From Streptomyces xanthochromogenes (lineage in GTDB: Bacteria > Actinomycetota > Actinomycetes > Streptomycetales > Streptomycetaceae), in assembly GCF_014650455.1 (NCBI RefSeq), contig NZ_BMUZ01000003.1, positions 664,534-728,533 on the forward strand: 64,000 nucleotides of DNA, given 5' to 3'. Under the pieces are notes generated by a model that saw only the letters and a list, made by a program, of their open reading frames with translations, had not been told where the DNA came from and made no database searches. Every line of letters starts with the position of its first letter. Position 1 is the stretch's first letter. Made by a program: the position numbers and the translations under genes. Below are positions 35,860-44,420 of this stretch, in pieces.

Positions 35860-37782
35860 TCAGCAGCGGCCCTCGCCGCCGTCCGTGCCGGCCGACGCCA
35901 CTCGGGGTCCGCTGTCGGCGCTGCGCGTCCGCGGCACCGGCAGCAGCTGACCGGTCTCCCCGCGCAGCGCCTTGGTGTTGCGTGCGGTGACGCGGCCGAG
36001 GGGCGCGGGGGTGAGGACGGCCTGACTCTGGACGTAGGCGATGAAGCTCTCGAAGTCCCGCGTGTGGCGGACCGCTTGGGAGTGGGTGAGCAGGGCGGGG
36101 TAGTCGTCCGCGCCGATCAGGGTGTACGCCGTGACGGCGATCCGGTACGTGGCTTTCAGGTCGAGCGGGGCGCCGTCGATGAGGACGTCGGCCGGAGCCA
36201 CCCGGTTGCCCACCGCCCCGGCGGCGTCGAAGGTGTAGCGCACGTTCTGCGACACGGCCAGGGGCGCGTAGGTGAGCACGGTCCCCTTCATCTTCCACTG
36301 CTGTTCCAGCGTGTCGTGGATGACCTGACCGGTGACGGTGGTCGTGACGATCGGGTCCCCGTAGCCCACCGCGTTGAACGCCTTGCGGTAGGAGACCGCG
36401 CCCTGCACGGTCGCGTCGAGGGTGAGGTCGCTGTTGATGACGCAGGAGCCCTGGCGCGGGGCGATCGCGATCAGCGCGAGCTGGGCGGGCACGTTCGGGT
36501 AGATGTTGCCCGTGTCGAAGGGGTCGAGCGGCTGGCGTCCGGCCCACAGCGCCCAGTCGGCCGTGAGGTTGCCCATCGTGCTCTCGCCGGCGCTGTTCAG
36601 ACTCCGCGTGAACGAGGCGGTCTGGCGCCCGATGCGGGTGTTGCCGCGGTTGTTGGCGTACCCGGTCCAGTAGTCGGACGTCTCCTTGAGGTCCGGGTCG
36701 GGCGTCACATCATGGGTGTTGGGGTGGTTGGTCGAGGTGGTCAGCTCCCGGACGACCTCTCCCGTCACCGGATCGAGGCGCAGGTTGATCTCGTTGATGA
36801 TCTGCGCGTGACAGCCCGCCTCGACGAACGGCCGGGGCTTTCCGGAGGGGTCGGGGACCATCATGTTGAACGCGTAGTGCCAGTGCCCGGTGACGATCGC
36901 GTCGATGTCGGACGACACGGCGAGCGCCAGGTCGTAGGCGGGCCCCGACGGGTTGCTCCCGCTGTTGAAGTCGCTTCCGGCGACCGCCCCGTCGTGCATG
37001 CTGAGCACGATCGCGTTGACGCCCTGCGCCTTGAGCTGGGCCGCACAGCGGTTCGCGGTCTCCAGCTCCTCGGTCATGCGCAGTGCGGTCTGGAAACTCG
37101 TGGAACCGGTGTCGGTGCCGGTGACCGTCAGATGAATGAATCCGATCGGCAGGCGCTTGCCGTTCGGCCCCTGCACCCATTCGACATTCACCGGCGGAAG
37201 GACGGTCTTTCCCGTATTCCCCCACAGCATGTTGGCCGAGTAGTAACGGAAGTTCGCGCCGGGAAAGGTCCGTCCGGTGGAGTCCGGGAAACTGTTCGTC
37301 CAGCCCGCCCCGGCGTACGGTCTGCCGTGTTCCATGTGGTTGATCAGGAATCCGGGAGTGCGGTCGAACTCGTGGTTTCCGGCGGTCGAGAAGTCGAGCT
37401 GCATCCGGTTGAGCGCCTCGATGGTGGGCTCGTCGGCCAGCGACTCGGCCGGGAACGCCCAGCCCGAGAACAGGTCGCCCTGTCCGAAGAACAGCGTGTT
37501 GGTGCGGCCGGCCCGCAGGTTCTTGAGGTGCGTGGCCATGTAGGGCACGCCGCCGACGGTGAACTGTTCGCCGCCCGCGCCCGTGATGACCGCGTCGCTC
37601 GCGGGCGGGGCCGCCAGGTATCCGTGCAGGTCGGTGATGCTGAGCAGCTGTACGTCCACGTACTCGGTGGCGGTCTCGGCGTCACGCGCGTGTCCGCTGG
37701 CCAGCGCCGAGGTGCCCGTCGCCGCCATCGTCGCGAGTGATCCCGCCACGGTCATGAAGCTCCGTCGACCCACGCCCCACAT
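35860..37782 (-). CDS. Tat-exported 5'-nucleotidase / metallophosphoesterase
   Basis: 640 aa. The ATG at 37782 follows GAGGGAG. A twin-arginine-like signal (GRRSFMTVAGS, cleavage near ALA-SG) precedes the two-domain 5'-nucleotidase layout. The N-terminal metallophosphatase has the dinuclear metal motifs SITDLHGY, FGQGDLFSG, TAGNHEFD, MHDG and GHWHYAFN. The C-terminal domain (about 380-570) carries the nucleotide-binding segment ending near YKATYRIAVTAYTLIGADDY. The enzyme would dephosphorylate extracellular nucleotides or cyclic nucleotides for phosphate and nucleoside salvage; the secreted adenosine deaminase at 21.7 kb could act on its product. No terminator is obvious downstream. Confidence 0.9.
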   Translation of the reverse strand: MWGVGRRSFMTVAGSLATMAATGTSALASGHARDAETATEYVDVQLLSITDLHGYLAAPPASDAVITGAGGEQFTVGGVPYMATHLKNLRAGRTNTLFFGQGDLFSGWAFPAESLADEPTIEALNRMQLDFSTAGNHEFDRTPGFLINHMEHGRPYAGAGWTNSFPDSTGRTFPGANFRYYSANMLWGNTGKTVLPPVNVEWVQGPNGKRLPIGFIHLTVTGTDTGSTSFQTALRMTEELETANRCAAQLKAQGVNAIVLSMHDGAVAGSDFNSGSNPSGPAYDLALAVSSDIDAIVTGHWHYAFNMMVPDPSGKPRPFVEAGCHAQIINEINLRLDPVTGEVVRELTTSTNHPNTHDVTPDPDLKETSDYWTGYANNRGNTRIGRQTASFTRSLNSAGESTMGNLTADWALWAGRQPLDPFDTGNIYPNVPAQLALIAIAPRQGSCVINSDLTLDATVQGAVSYRKAFNAVGYGDPIVTTTVTGQVIHDTLEQQWKMKGTVLTYAPLAVSQNVRYTFDAAGAVGNRVAPADVLIDGAPLDLKATYRIAVTAYTLIGADDYPALLTHSQAVRHTRDFESFIAYVQSQAVLTPAPLGRVTARNTKALRGETGQLLPVPRTRSADSGPRVASAGTDGGEGRC

Positions 37783-38468
37783 TTCGACTCCCTCATTCGA
37801 AAGCTATGCGGCCATGCCGGGAGCGGTGTTCCGGCTCCCCACCTGGCGGCCCGAAGAACTGCGTGACACGAATCCGCCGATTGCGGGCACAAGGAATACA
37901 ACACGGCAGGATGGCCGAACCCTCGACACGCCGCCGGACCAAGGGCGCCGAAATCCGGGTCGCCAACATGTCCCACTCAAGCGCACGAACCACACGACGA
38001 GCGAAAGATGCGCGAAACTCGGTGGTGGTGTCACATGACGAGTTGCTGAACTGAATCGGGCGTCCTTCAACCCGGCCCGCGCACGAGTGTCATGAATGGA
38101 CGTCAGGAACCGGAGGAATGCGGTGCCGGTGTGGAGTGCCCGTTCGGGGCGGAGTTCGCCGACACCGCGGGATAATCGGCTCCGCCCTCTCCTCATCGCA
38201 GGCCGCCCTTCCCCGGTGCCCGCCGCACCCCACAGGAGGGCGGCACTCCGCACCGGGTTTCCGCGCGCCCGGCACGGTTCAACCGTTCCCATCACGGCGG
38301 TCGGTGTACGTCTGGAGCGCTGGGGGCCAGGGGCCTCCTACTGGCCGTCTCGCGCCGCGCCGGCACAGGGGCCGGGCGCCCACGGAGATGCACTTGTTGG
38401 CAGTGTCCCCCGCCGCCGATGCTCCAAATCGGTCTGAGGGCAAGGGAGTTGAAGGATCAAGACACTGG
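37783..38468. other. Non-coding interval, about 690 bases
   Basis: Between the start of the 5'-nucleotidase gene and the end of the methyltransferase gene. It is less GC-rich near 37850-38060, where the nucleotidase promoter must lie. An 8-bp inverted repeat GCCGCCCT/AGGGCGGC with a 28-base loop sits near 38203-38246. No frame in it has convincing start signals or protein character, and I see no PhoP direct repeats. Confidence 0.5.
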
Positions 38469-38490
38469 GACACCGGGAGGCTCCGGTGTC
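38469..38490 (-). terminator. 8-bp perfect hairpin after the methyltransferase gene
   Basis: GACACCGG (38469-38476) and CCGGTGTC (38483-38490) enclose a six-base loop, nine bases past the stop at 38499. Confidence 0.6.
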
Positions 38491-38498
38491 GGGTGGCT

Positions 38499-39353
38499 TC
38501 AGCGTTGCGCGGTCAGGGTGAAGAGCAGCGGGATGCGGGGCTCGCTGTCGGGCAGCCGCCACCAGCCCTGCGGGGTCCGGACCATCTGCGGCCAGCGCGG
38601 CCAGGGCAGCTCGTCGCTCTCCCGCAGCCGGACGAGCCGCAGGTCCGCGCCGAGCACGGCGTCGACGATCTCGTCCAGACCGTGCATCCACTCGTAGCAC
38701 TCGGTCGCGCCCTGCACGGCAGGACCGTCCGTGTAGGTGTACGTGGCGTCACGGCGCACGGGCCCCTTGCCGCCCAAATAGTCGTTGCGCAGCAGCAGCT
38801 CGGGCCCGGCGCCGGGGGCGGGCGAGGGCCCGAGGGAGTTCAGCAGGGGGTGGAACTCGGCGAGGTAGAGCCGCCCGCCGGGACGAAGGAGGGAGGCGAC
38901 CGTCTCGGCCCACCGGGGCAGGTCCGGGAGGTAGCAGAGCGCGCCCTTGCCCGTGTAGACGACGTCGAACTGCCGGTCCGGCAGGAGCCGGGCCGCGTCG
39001 TAGACGTTGCCCCGCACGTATGCCACGTCGAGGCCCGCCTCGGCGGCCAGTGTGCGGGCGGCGGACACCGAAGCACCGGAGAGGTCGAGGCCCACGGTGC
39101 GGGCTCCACGGTTGGCGAACGCCATCGTCTCGGTGCCGAGATGGCATTGGAGATGGAGGACGTCGAGGCCCGCCAGGTCTCCGAGGTCGCGCCACTCGTA
39201 GTCGGCGAACCACCGCTCGGGGTCGGCGCTCTTGTCGGCGACACCGTAGAAACGGCTGGCGAGGTGGACCGGGGTACGGGCGTCCCAGTTCGCTTCGTTG
39301 GACGACATCATCCGCTGCACAGCCGGGTCGAAGTCTTCGGTCGTGTCGGTCAA
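38499..39353 (-). CDS. SAM-dependent methyltransferase, class I
   Basis: 284 aa. I chose the TTG at 39353 because GAGGGGG lies six bases upstream; the ATG at 39311 has no good site. The Rossmann methyltransferase core shows motif I as DVLHLQCHLGTETMAFA, the acidic residue after strand 2 in VGLDLSGASV, and the motif IV strand FDVVYTGKGAL. The QCHLGT loop is characteristic of a Streptomyces small-molecule methyltransferase group with no assigned substrate. It is downstream of a SUMF1-like gene by 91 bases on the same strand, and a hairpin terminator follows. Confidence 0.85.
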   Translation of the reverse strand: MTDTTEDFDPAVQRMMSSNEANWDARTPVHLASRFYGVADKSADPERWFADYEWRDLGDLAGLDVLHLQCHLGTETMAFANRGARTVGLDLSGASVSAARTLAAEAGLDVAYVRGNVYDAARLLPDRQFDVVYTGKGALCYLPDLPRWAETVASLLRPGGRLYLAEFHPLLNSLGPSPAPGAGPELLLRNDYLGGKGPVRRDATYTYTDGPAVQGATECYEWMHGLDEIVDAVLGADLRLVRLRESDELPWPRWPQMVRTPQGWWRLPDSEPRIPLLFTLTAQR

Positions 39354-39444
39354 CCGGTCCCCCTCAAGGCGCCACGTCGGCACCGACCCTACCCAGGTCG
39401 TGCGTCGGCCGGTACCGCTGCGCCGCACCCCGTCGGCATGTCGT

Positions 39445-40116
39445 TCAGCCGGAGCGCGCGACCCGGAACCCCACGTCGTCGATGCGGAAGGTCGGATGGC
39501 TGCGGCGTCGCACCGAGGCCCGGCAGCTCCAGGGCTCGTCGAACCAGCCCCCGCCCCGCAGCACCCGGTAGCTGCCGTAGACCTCGGCGTCGTAGACGTC
39601 CCAGCACCACTCCCAGACGTTGCCCAGCATGTCGTGCAGCCCCCACGCGTTGGGACGCCTGCCGCCCACCTCGTGCGGTCGCTCACCCGAGTTGCCGCGG
39701 TGCCAGGCGATCTCGTCGAGGGGTCCGTAGCGCGCCTGCGTCGTCCCGGCCCGGCACGCGTGCTCCCACTCGCCCTCGCTCGGCAGCCGGTAACCGTCAC
39801 TCGCGTCGTCCCACTCGACGCCCTCGCCCTCGACTTCACGATAGGCGGGGGTCAGCCCCTCCCGCAGCGAGAGGGCGTTGCAGTAACGGACGGCGTCCAG
39901 CCAGGAGACGCCTTCCACGGGCAGCCGCGCGCCCCGCGCGGTACTCGGCCGACCGCCGGTGACCTCCGCGTAGCCCACCTGGGTCACCGAGAACTCCGCG
40001 AGCCGGTACGGCCGGAGGTCCACCTGCCAACTGCGTTGCGTACGCCGGTCCGACAGCGTCACCCGCCCCGCGGGGACGTCGACCATCGTGTCTCTCACTG
40101 CCCCATCCACGACCAT
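39445..40116 (-). CDS. SUMF1/FGE-sulfatase-domain protein, probably not a true formylglycine generator
   Basis: 223 aa. The FGE-type fold is clear: LPVEGVSWLDAVRYCNALS, RLPSEGEWEHACRAG, NAWGLHDMLGNVWEWCWD, RVLRGGGWFDEPWSCRASVRR (in parts) and a closing DVGFRVAR. Aerobic formylglycine-generating enzymes need two active-site cysteines in a CxxSYC-like segment near the C terminus; here only one Cys is present (SCRAS). It is therefore more like the sulfoxide-synthase/unknown members of the superfamily that use the fold for other oxidations or binding. It lies 27 bases after the ECF sigma gene on the same strand and is probably cotranscribed with it. No sulfatase is nearby. Confidence 0.8.
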   Translation of the reverse strand: MVVDGAVRDTMVDVPAGRVTLSDRRTQRSWQVDLRPYRLAEFSVTQVGYAEVTGGRPSTARGARLPVEGVSWLDAVRYCNALSLREGLTPAYREVEGEGVEWDDASDGYRLPSEGEWEHACRAGTTQARYGPLDEIAWHRGNSGERPHEVGGRRPNAWGLHDMLGNVWEWCWDVYDAEVYGSYRVLRGGGWFDEPWSCRASVRRRSHPTFRIDDVGFRVARSG

Positions 40117-40143
40117 GATCGGCCGATCCTAACAACGGCGCCC

Positions 40144-41406
40144 TCAAATCCCCTGCTGCGGACGCCCGTTGACCTCGGCACGGTTCAGGAGGAGCTCCCT
40201 CTCTTGGGCGTTGCGGGTCAGCGAGGCCGCGCGCTCGAACTCCGCCCCGGCTTCCGCCCGTCGGCCGAGGCGTTCGAGGAGGTCACCTCGTACGCTCGGC
40301 AACAAGTGGTAGTCCTTCAGGGCCGGTTCGTCCCCGAGGGCGTCGACCAGACGGAGCCCGGCCTCGGGTCCCTCGGACATAGCGACGGCGACCGCCCGGT
40401 TCAGCTCGATCACGGGGGACCGGGTCATCGTCAGGAGGCGGCCGTACAGGACGGCGATCGACGCCCAGTCGGTGTCCTCGTAGCGGATGGCATGTGCGTG
40501 GCAGGCGGCGATGGCCGCCTGCACGGAGTAGGGACCGTCCCCGGCGCGCTGGAGGGCCTCGACGCCCCGCCGGATGAGCAGGCGGTTCCACTTGGCGCGG
40601 TTCTGGTCGGCGAGCAGTACCGGTTCGCCGCCGGGCCCGGTCCGGGCCGCGATGCGTGAGGCCTGGAACTCCAACAAGGCCGCCAGGCCGTGGACTTCCG
40701 GCTCCTTGGGCATGAGTGCGCCCAGCACCCGCACCAGGCGCAGCGCGTCCTCGCAGAGCGCCGGGCGCACCAGGTCGTCGCCGGCCGTCGCGGAGTACCC
40801 CTCGTTGAAGACGAGGTAGATGACTTCGAGGACCGAGCCCACCCGGGCGTTGCGGTCCGCCCCGTACGGCACCTCGAAAGGGACCCCGGCCTTGGCGAGC
40901 GAGCGTTTGGCACGGACGATGCGCTGGGCGACGGTGGGCTCCGGGGCCAGGAAGGCGCGGGCGATCTCCTGCGTGGTCAGGCCGCCGAGCAGCCGCAGCG
41001 TGAGCGCGATCCTGGCCTGGGTGGACAGCACGGGATGGCAGGCGGTGAAGATGAGCCGCAGCAGGTCGTCGTCGATGCGGTCCGGGTCGTCGGACTCGGC
41101 CGGATCGGGCGGCGCGGTGTCCTCCAGCGCCCGCCCGACCTCCGCCAGCTTGCGGGCGTACGTCTCCTTGCGGCGCACCAGGTCGATGGCGCGGTGCTTG
41201 GCGGTGGCCATGAGCCAGGCGCCCGGATTGTCGGGGACGCCGGAGGCGGGCCACTGCTCCAGTGCGGCCACCAACGCGTCCTGCGCGAGCTCCTCCGCGA
41301 TACCCACGTCCCGCACGATGCGGGCCACCCCCGCGATGATCCGCGCGGACTCGATCCTGAATACCGCCTCGACCGTCTCGGTCGCACTCGCTGCCGTCAC
41401 GGGCAC
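40144..41406 (-). CDS. ECF sigma factor with long C-terminal helical domain (ECF42-like)
   Basis: 420 aa. Residues 1-180 hold sigma region 2 (RDVGIAEELAQDALVAALEQW, NPGAWLMATAKHRAIDLVRR) and region 4 (LTTQEIARAFLAPEPTVAQRI). Residues about 190-420 are the extra helical, TPR-like domain of the ECF42 group (VFNEGYSATAGDDLVRPALCEDALRL, ELNRAVAVAMSEGPEAGL, shown only in part), which takes the place of an anti-sigma factor. In ECF42 operons a DGPF/YCII protein gene normally adjoins; none is seen here and a SUMF1-like gene follows instead. The start is a GTG with a weak ribosome site, so it may shift by a few codons. Confidence 0.88.
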   Translation of the reverse strand: MPVTAASATETVEAVFRIESARIIAGVARIVRDVGIAEELAQDALVAALEQWPASGVPDNPGAWLMATAKHRAIDLVRRKETYARKLAEVGRALEDTAPPDPAESDDPDRIDDDLLRLIFTACHPVLSTQARIALTLRLLGGLTTQEIARAFLAPEPTVAQRIVRAKRSLAKAGVPFEVPYGADRNARVGSVLEVIYLVFNEGYSATAGDDLVRPALCEDALRLVRVLGALMPKEPEVHGLAALLEFQASRIAARTGPGGEPVLLADQNRAKWNRLLIRRGVEALQRAGDGPYSVQAAIAACHAHAIRYEDTDWASIAVLYGRLLTMTRSPVIELNRAVAVAMSEGPEAGLRLVDALGDEPALKDYHLLPSVRGDLLERLGRRAEAGAEFERAASLTRNAQERELLLNRAEVNGRPQQGI

Positions 41407-41516
41407 CCATCAGAGCAGCACCGCGGGGGTGCGGCAAGCCGACGCGGCGCCCCCGGTCCACGACTGGGCCCCGCCCCCCGCAACAGCGGCCGCACCCGGG
41501 TGCGTAGCCTTGCGGC

Positions 41517-41996
41517 ATGGCCCAGCTCCAGCTCCTCCGGCTCGATCACGGTCCCGCTCTGCTGGACTTCGAGCGGGCGAACCGCCGTTACTTCGCCGCG
41601 ACGATCCCCGACCGCGGCGACGACTACTTCGCCGAGTTCGACGCCCGCCACGCGGCGCTGCTGGCCGAGCAGGAGGCGGGAACGTGCCGCTTCCACTTGG
41701 TGGTGGGCGACGACGGCGCGGTGCTCGGGCGCGTCAACCTGCTTGACCTGGACGGCGGTTCGGCCGAGCTCGGGTACCGAATCGCCGAGCGGGCCACGGG
41801 ACAGGGGCTCGCCACGGCATCCGTCCGCGACGTCTGTGCCCTGGCCCGCGCGGCGTACGGGCTGACGTCACTGACGGCCAGGTCGACCCTGGACAATCCC
41901 GGTTCCCGGGCCGTCCTGACCCGTAACGGGTTCACTCCCACCGCGGACATCGAGCTGAACGGCCGCCCCGGCCTCCGCTTCGTACGGGTCCTGTGA
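41517..41996 (+). CDS. GNAT acetyltransferase (RimJ/RimL-like)
   Basis: 159 aa. The GNAT fold includes AELGYRIAERATGQGLATASV, where the acetyl-CoA pyrophosphate loop R/Q-x-x-G-x-A reads RATGQGLAT, followed by LTARSTLDNPGSRAVLTRNGF. Similarity to ribosomal-protein N-acetyltransferases suggests transfer of an acetyl group to an N-terminal or side-chain amine, but such genes have many substrates. It is divergent from the ECF sigma gene with a 110-base interval and precedes a MerR gene, with no sign of a shared operon. Confidence 0.85.
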   Translation: MAQLQLLRLDHGPALLDFERANRRYFAATIPDRGDDYFAEFDARHAALLAEQEAGTCRFHLVVGDDGAVLGRVNLLDLDGGSAELGYRIAERATGQGLATASVRDVCALARAAYGLTSLTARSTLDNPGSRAVLTRNGFTPTADIELNGRPGLRFVRVL

Positions 41997-42116
41997 CCAC
42001 GCGACCTCCGCTGCGTATGGGGCCGGTGACCACCGGCCCGCGCTACGTTATGGGGCCTGTGGCCACCCGGCCCGCGGGCCACCGCCCGGCCGGGCGCTGC
42101 CCTACACTCGCCTCCA

Positions 42117-42135
42117 CCTTGACACCGGTGTGAGG
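42117..42135 (+). promoter_or_regulatory. Candidate MerR operator
   Basis: CCTTGACACCGGTGTGAGG has a perfect ACACCGGTGT core and near-symmetric flanks, with TTGACA inside it. It lies about 40 bases before the MerR start codon, where an autoregulatory operator is expected. No good -10 box is visible at MerR spacing, so this is tentative. Confidence 0.45.
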
Positions 42136-42173
42136 CTCGGGCCTCGATCCAGTACGTCCGCGAGGAGGGGCAC

Positions 42174-42575
42174 ATGCGCATCGGCGAGCTCTCGGAGCGC
42201 ACCGACACATCGCGTCGGCTGCTGCGCTACTACGAGGAGCAGGGCCTGATCATCTCCACCCGCTCCGCCAACGGGTACCGGAACTACGACGAGAATCTGG
42301 TGGACCGGGTCCTGCAGATCCGCGGGCTGCTCGACGCGGGCCTGCCGACACGCATCATCAGGCAGATCCTGCCCTGCCTCAACAAGCCACGGGCGATCCA
42401 CTTCCCGGACGCCACACCGGAGATGCTCGCCACGCTCACCCTCGAACGCGACCGCATGACGCAGCGCATCGAGTGCCTGATCCGCAACCGCGACGCGGTG
42501 TCGGAGTATCTCGACACGGTGAGCGGCAAGCGGCGCGAGGAGCCGTCATCGGCGGCCACCGCCGCCACGCACTGA
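42174..42575 (+). CDS. MerR-family transcriptional regulator
   Basis: 133 aa. The N-terminal winged-helix starts MRIGELSERTDTSRRLLRYYEEQGLI, quoted here as MRIGELSER and LLRYYEEQGLI, followed by NGYRNYDE and a dimerisation coiled coil (LERDRMTQRIECLIRNRDAV). There is one Cys in CLNKP and one in the coiled coil but no metal-binding Cys loop at the C terminus, so it is a small-molecule or redox type rather than a mercury/copper sensor. GAGGAGGGGC precedes the ATG. No obvious target gene is adjacent, so autoregulation through the palindrome at 42117 is the only suggested role. Confidence 0.9.
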   Translation: MRIGELSERTDTSRRLLRYYEEQGLIISTRSANGYRNYDENLVDRVLQIRGLLDAGLPTRIIRQILPCLNKPRAIHFPDATPEMLATLTLERDRMTQRIECLIRNRDAVSEYLDTVSGKRREEPSSAATAATH

Positions 42576-42841
42576 CACGCCAACAGTCCCGGCTGATCCG
42601 CGTACCGGGCGACAACGCGTGGGCTCCACGATCAGCAGAGTGCCGTCGCTACCGAAGACCCGAAGGTGTGCTCGGCCCACATGACTGGCCGGCCCAACGG
42701 CAAAGGATGGCGATGCCCCGTACTCGAAGGGATCTCGCTGGAACGGATCGTGCTCCATCCCTGTCTACTCTTCTGAGCACCCCCGAGCGGTGCCACTCGG
42801 GCGCGCCCGGGGGAACGTCTGGCAGAGAGTTCTATCGACCC

Positions 42842-43102
42842 ATGGGTCTCACGAGTAACAAGGTGCTGGCACTGACCGTGCTCTGCGCGGTGGTCATGTT
42901 CGCCGTCACCATCTGGATGTGGCCGCGGCTGTCACGTCACACCTGGAAGACGGTCCTCGGCCGGCTCGGGCTGCTGATCGCGACGCAGTTCCTGGTGTTC
43001 GCCGCCGTGGGGCTCGCGACGAACAACTCCTTCCTGTTCTTCGGCTCCTGGACGGATCTCTTCGGGCAGGAACAAGGCGTCGGCGTGGTGGTCAACCACT
43101 AG
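42842..43102 (+). pseudogene. Truncated membrane anchor of an actinobacterial alpha/beta-hydrolase esterase
   Basis: 86 aa. The ORF starts MGLTSNKVLALTVLC and has two membrane helices (about 7-27 and 42-62), then NNSFLFFGSWTDLFGQ and ends GVGVVVNH. This is the N-terminal membrane module of a family of Streptomyces membrane-bound esterases that continue for another 280 or so residues with an antigen-85-like alpha/beta-hydrolase domain. Here a stop codon follows directly and the next 90 bases hold a terminator, so the catalytic part is gone. It may be a decayed gene, or a retained small membrane protein since the frame is clean and the ATG and helices are intact. Confidence 0.7.
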
Positions 43103-43121
43103 GTTCTGCAAGCCAGTTGCT

Positions 43122-43191
43122 ACGGCCCCGGCCCCCGCCGCGGGGCGGCTCGTACGAGCGGGCCGCCCGGAGCACAGGGGACCGGGGCCGT
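43122..43191. terminator. Bidirectional terminator between convergent genes
   Basis: ACGGCCCCGG (43122-43131) pairs exactly with CCGGGGCCGT (43182-43191). Inside it GGGCGGC (43143-43149) pairs with GCCGCCC (43162-43168) around the palindrome GCTCGTACGAGC. It ends transcription of the truncated esterase gene and of the methyltransferase on the other strand. Confidence 0.75.
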
Positions 43192-43198
43192 GCCCTGC

Positions 43199-44119
43199 TC
43201 AGCGACGGCGGCCGAGGGCCCGGGCGAGCAGGCCCCGGGGCGCGGCCGCGGGGACGGAGGCAGCAGGCCCGGGCGCCGCAGGACCGGAGGTTCCCGGCTC
43301 CCCCGCCGCCTCCGGTGTCCGCGGTGACTCCGCTGTCTTCGGCGTCTCGGATACGGGTCGCAGCGGCTGGGGCGGGGTGGGCGCTTTGGCCTTCTTGCCG
43401 TCGATCCGGATCAGCGGCGCGCCGGCCACCTCCTCCACTCCGTGCCACAGGTCCGTGCGCGGGGCCAGCCAGTCGAGGAGTTCCGCCCGCGCCGGCTCGG
43501 GATCGCCCCAAGTCCCGTACGCCTTCGTGCCGGTGATGCAGATGAGCTTCAGCTCCATCGTCGCGACCGCGCCCCACACCGCCGCCGCGACCCCGGGACA
43601 GTGTTCCGCCCGGAAGTCGTCGAACGCCACGATCGCGTCGGGGGCGGCGAGTTCCCTGGCGGCCACGATGTCGCCGTGGACGTGCTCGTACAGATGCGAG
43701 GCGTCGATGTGAATGAAGCGACAGCTGCCCGCATCGAGGCGGGAGCCGATGACGGAGGTGGGAGCCTGGACAACGGTGGGCAACTGCTCATGGAATGCCA
43801 GGTAGTTCGCCTCGAAGCCGCGGCGGGTCAGGGTCGAGTACGACCTTCCCATTTCGGCACTGTTGGGGTCGTCGGGAGCAGGCGAGTCGAAGAGGTCGCA
43901 GACCGTGAACTTCTCGCCGGGTCGGAGATATCCGCCGATGAAAATCGCGCTCTTTCCCAGATAGGCACCGAGTTCGAGCAGATCACCGTTCTGTTCGGGG
44001 ACCCGGTCCTGGCGCTTCAGGAACCAGTCGAACAGGAGTTGATCCGCCGGCCAGAACCAGCCTTTGACGTCGGAGAAGCCGGCCGGGGACGCCACCGGTG
44101 CACTCGTCGTTTGTGACAT
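43199..44119 (-). CDS. Class I SAM-dependent methyltransferase (Methyltransf_24 type)
   Basis: 306 aa. The fold reads DLLELGAYLGKSAIFIG (motif I), KFTVCDLFDSP (acidic residue after strand 2), RFIHIDASHLYEHVHGD (the HIDG/A-H-x-Y metal-site like motif of this group) and AIVAFDDFRAEHCPGV. The IDASH-x-Y segment is characteristic of Methyltransf_24 enzymes that modify sugars or phenolic small molecules, often with a divalent metal. The last 60 residues are Pro/Ala-rich and disordered. The ATG at 44119 has AGGACC/GGAG upstream. No biosynthetic partner is adjacent. Confidence 0.85.
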   Translation of the reverse strand: MSQTTSAPVASPAGFSDVKGWFWPADQLLFDWFLKRQDRVPEQNGDLLELGAYLGKSAIFIGGYLRPGEKFTVCDLFDSPAPDDPNSAEMGRSYSTLTRRGFEANYLAFHEQLPTVVQAPTSVIGSRLDAGSCRFIHIDASHLYEHVHGDIVAARELAAPDAIVAFDDFRAEHCPGVAAAVWGAVATMELKLICITGTKAYGTWGDPEPARAELLDWLAPRTDLWHGVEEVAGAPLIRIDGKKAKAPTPPQPLRPVSETPKTAESPRTPEAAGEPGTSGPAAPGPAASVPAAAPRGLLARALGRRR

Positions 44120-44363
44120 GGCCCGGTCCTACTCCTGCCAGATGGCCGGAAGGTGGCCGGGGGGCATGGCCCCGGCATCTCCGGCTGAAACTCCCCGTAC
44201 AGCCCGGGAAAACCGGCACTCGCCAGCGGATTCGCCGCCCCGAGGCCGCACTTCGACCACAATCCGTAGCGGACTTGATGCGCAGGGTGTCATTTCGCGG
44301 GACATCGAGATCGACCATTCCCCCGACTACACATAAAGGGGATGTAAGCGCACAATGGGGATC

Positions 44364-44378
44364 GCGACATAGTGTCGC
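44364..44378 (+). promoter_or_regulatory. Palindrome upstream of the SPW gene
   Basis: GCGACA-TAG-TGTCGC is a perfect 15-base inverted repeat about 43 bases before the start of the SPW-protein gene, inside the 300-base divergent interval with the methyltransferase. The position fits an operator overlapping a promoter. The binding protein is unknown. Confidence 0.5.
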
Positions 44379-44420
44379 AGCGCGGCCAGACGTGCAGATC
44401 TTCAGAAGGAGGCGAGTCGG

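Noticed and set aside
38096..38437. 113-aa open frame in the 37.8-38.5 kb gap
   Set aside because: No ribosome site, low-complexity Arg/Pro/Gly content, and no family resemblance.
39445..40116. Functional formylglycine-generating enzyme
   Set aside because: Only one of the two active-site cysteines is present and no sulfatase is nearby.
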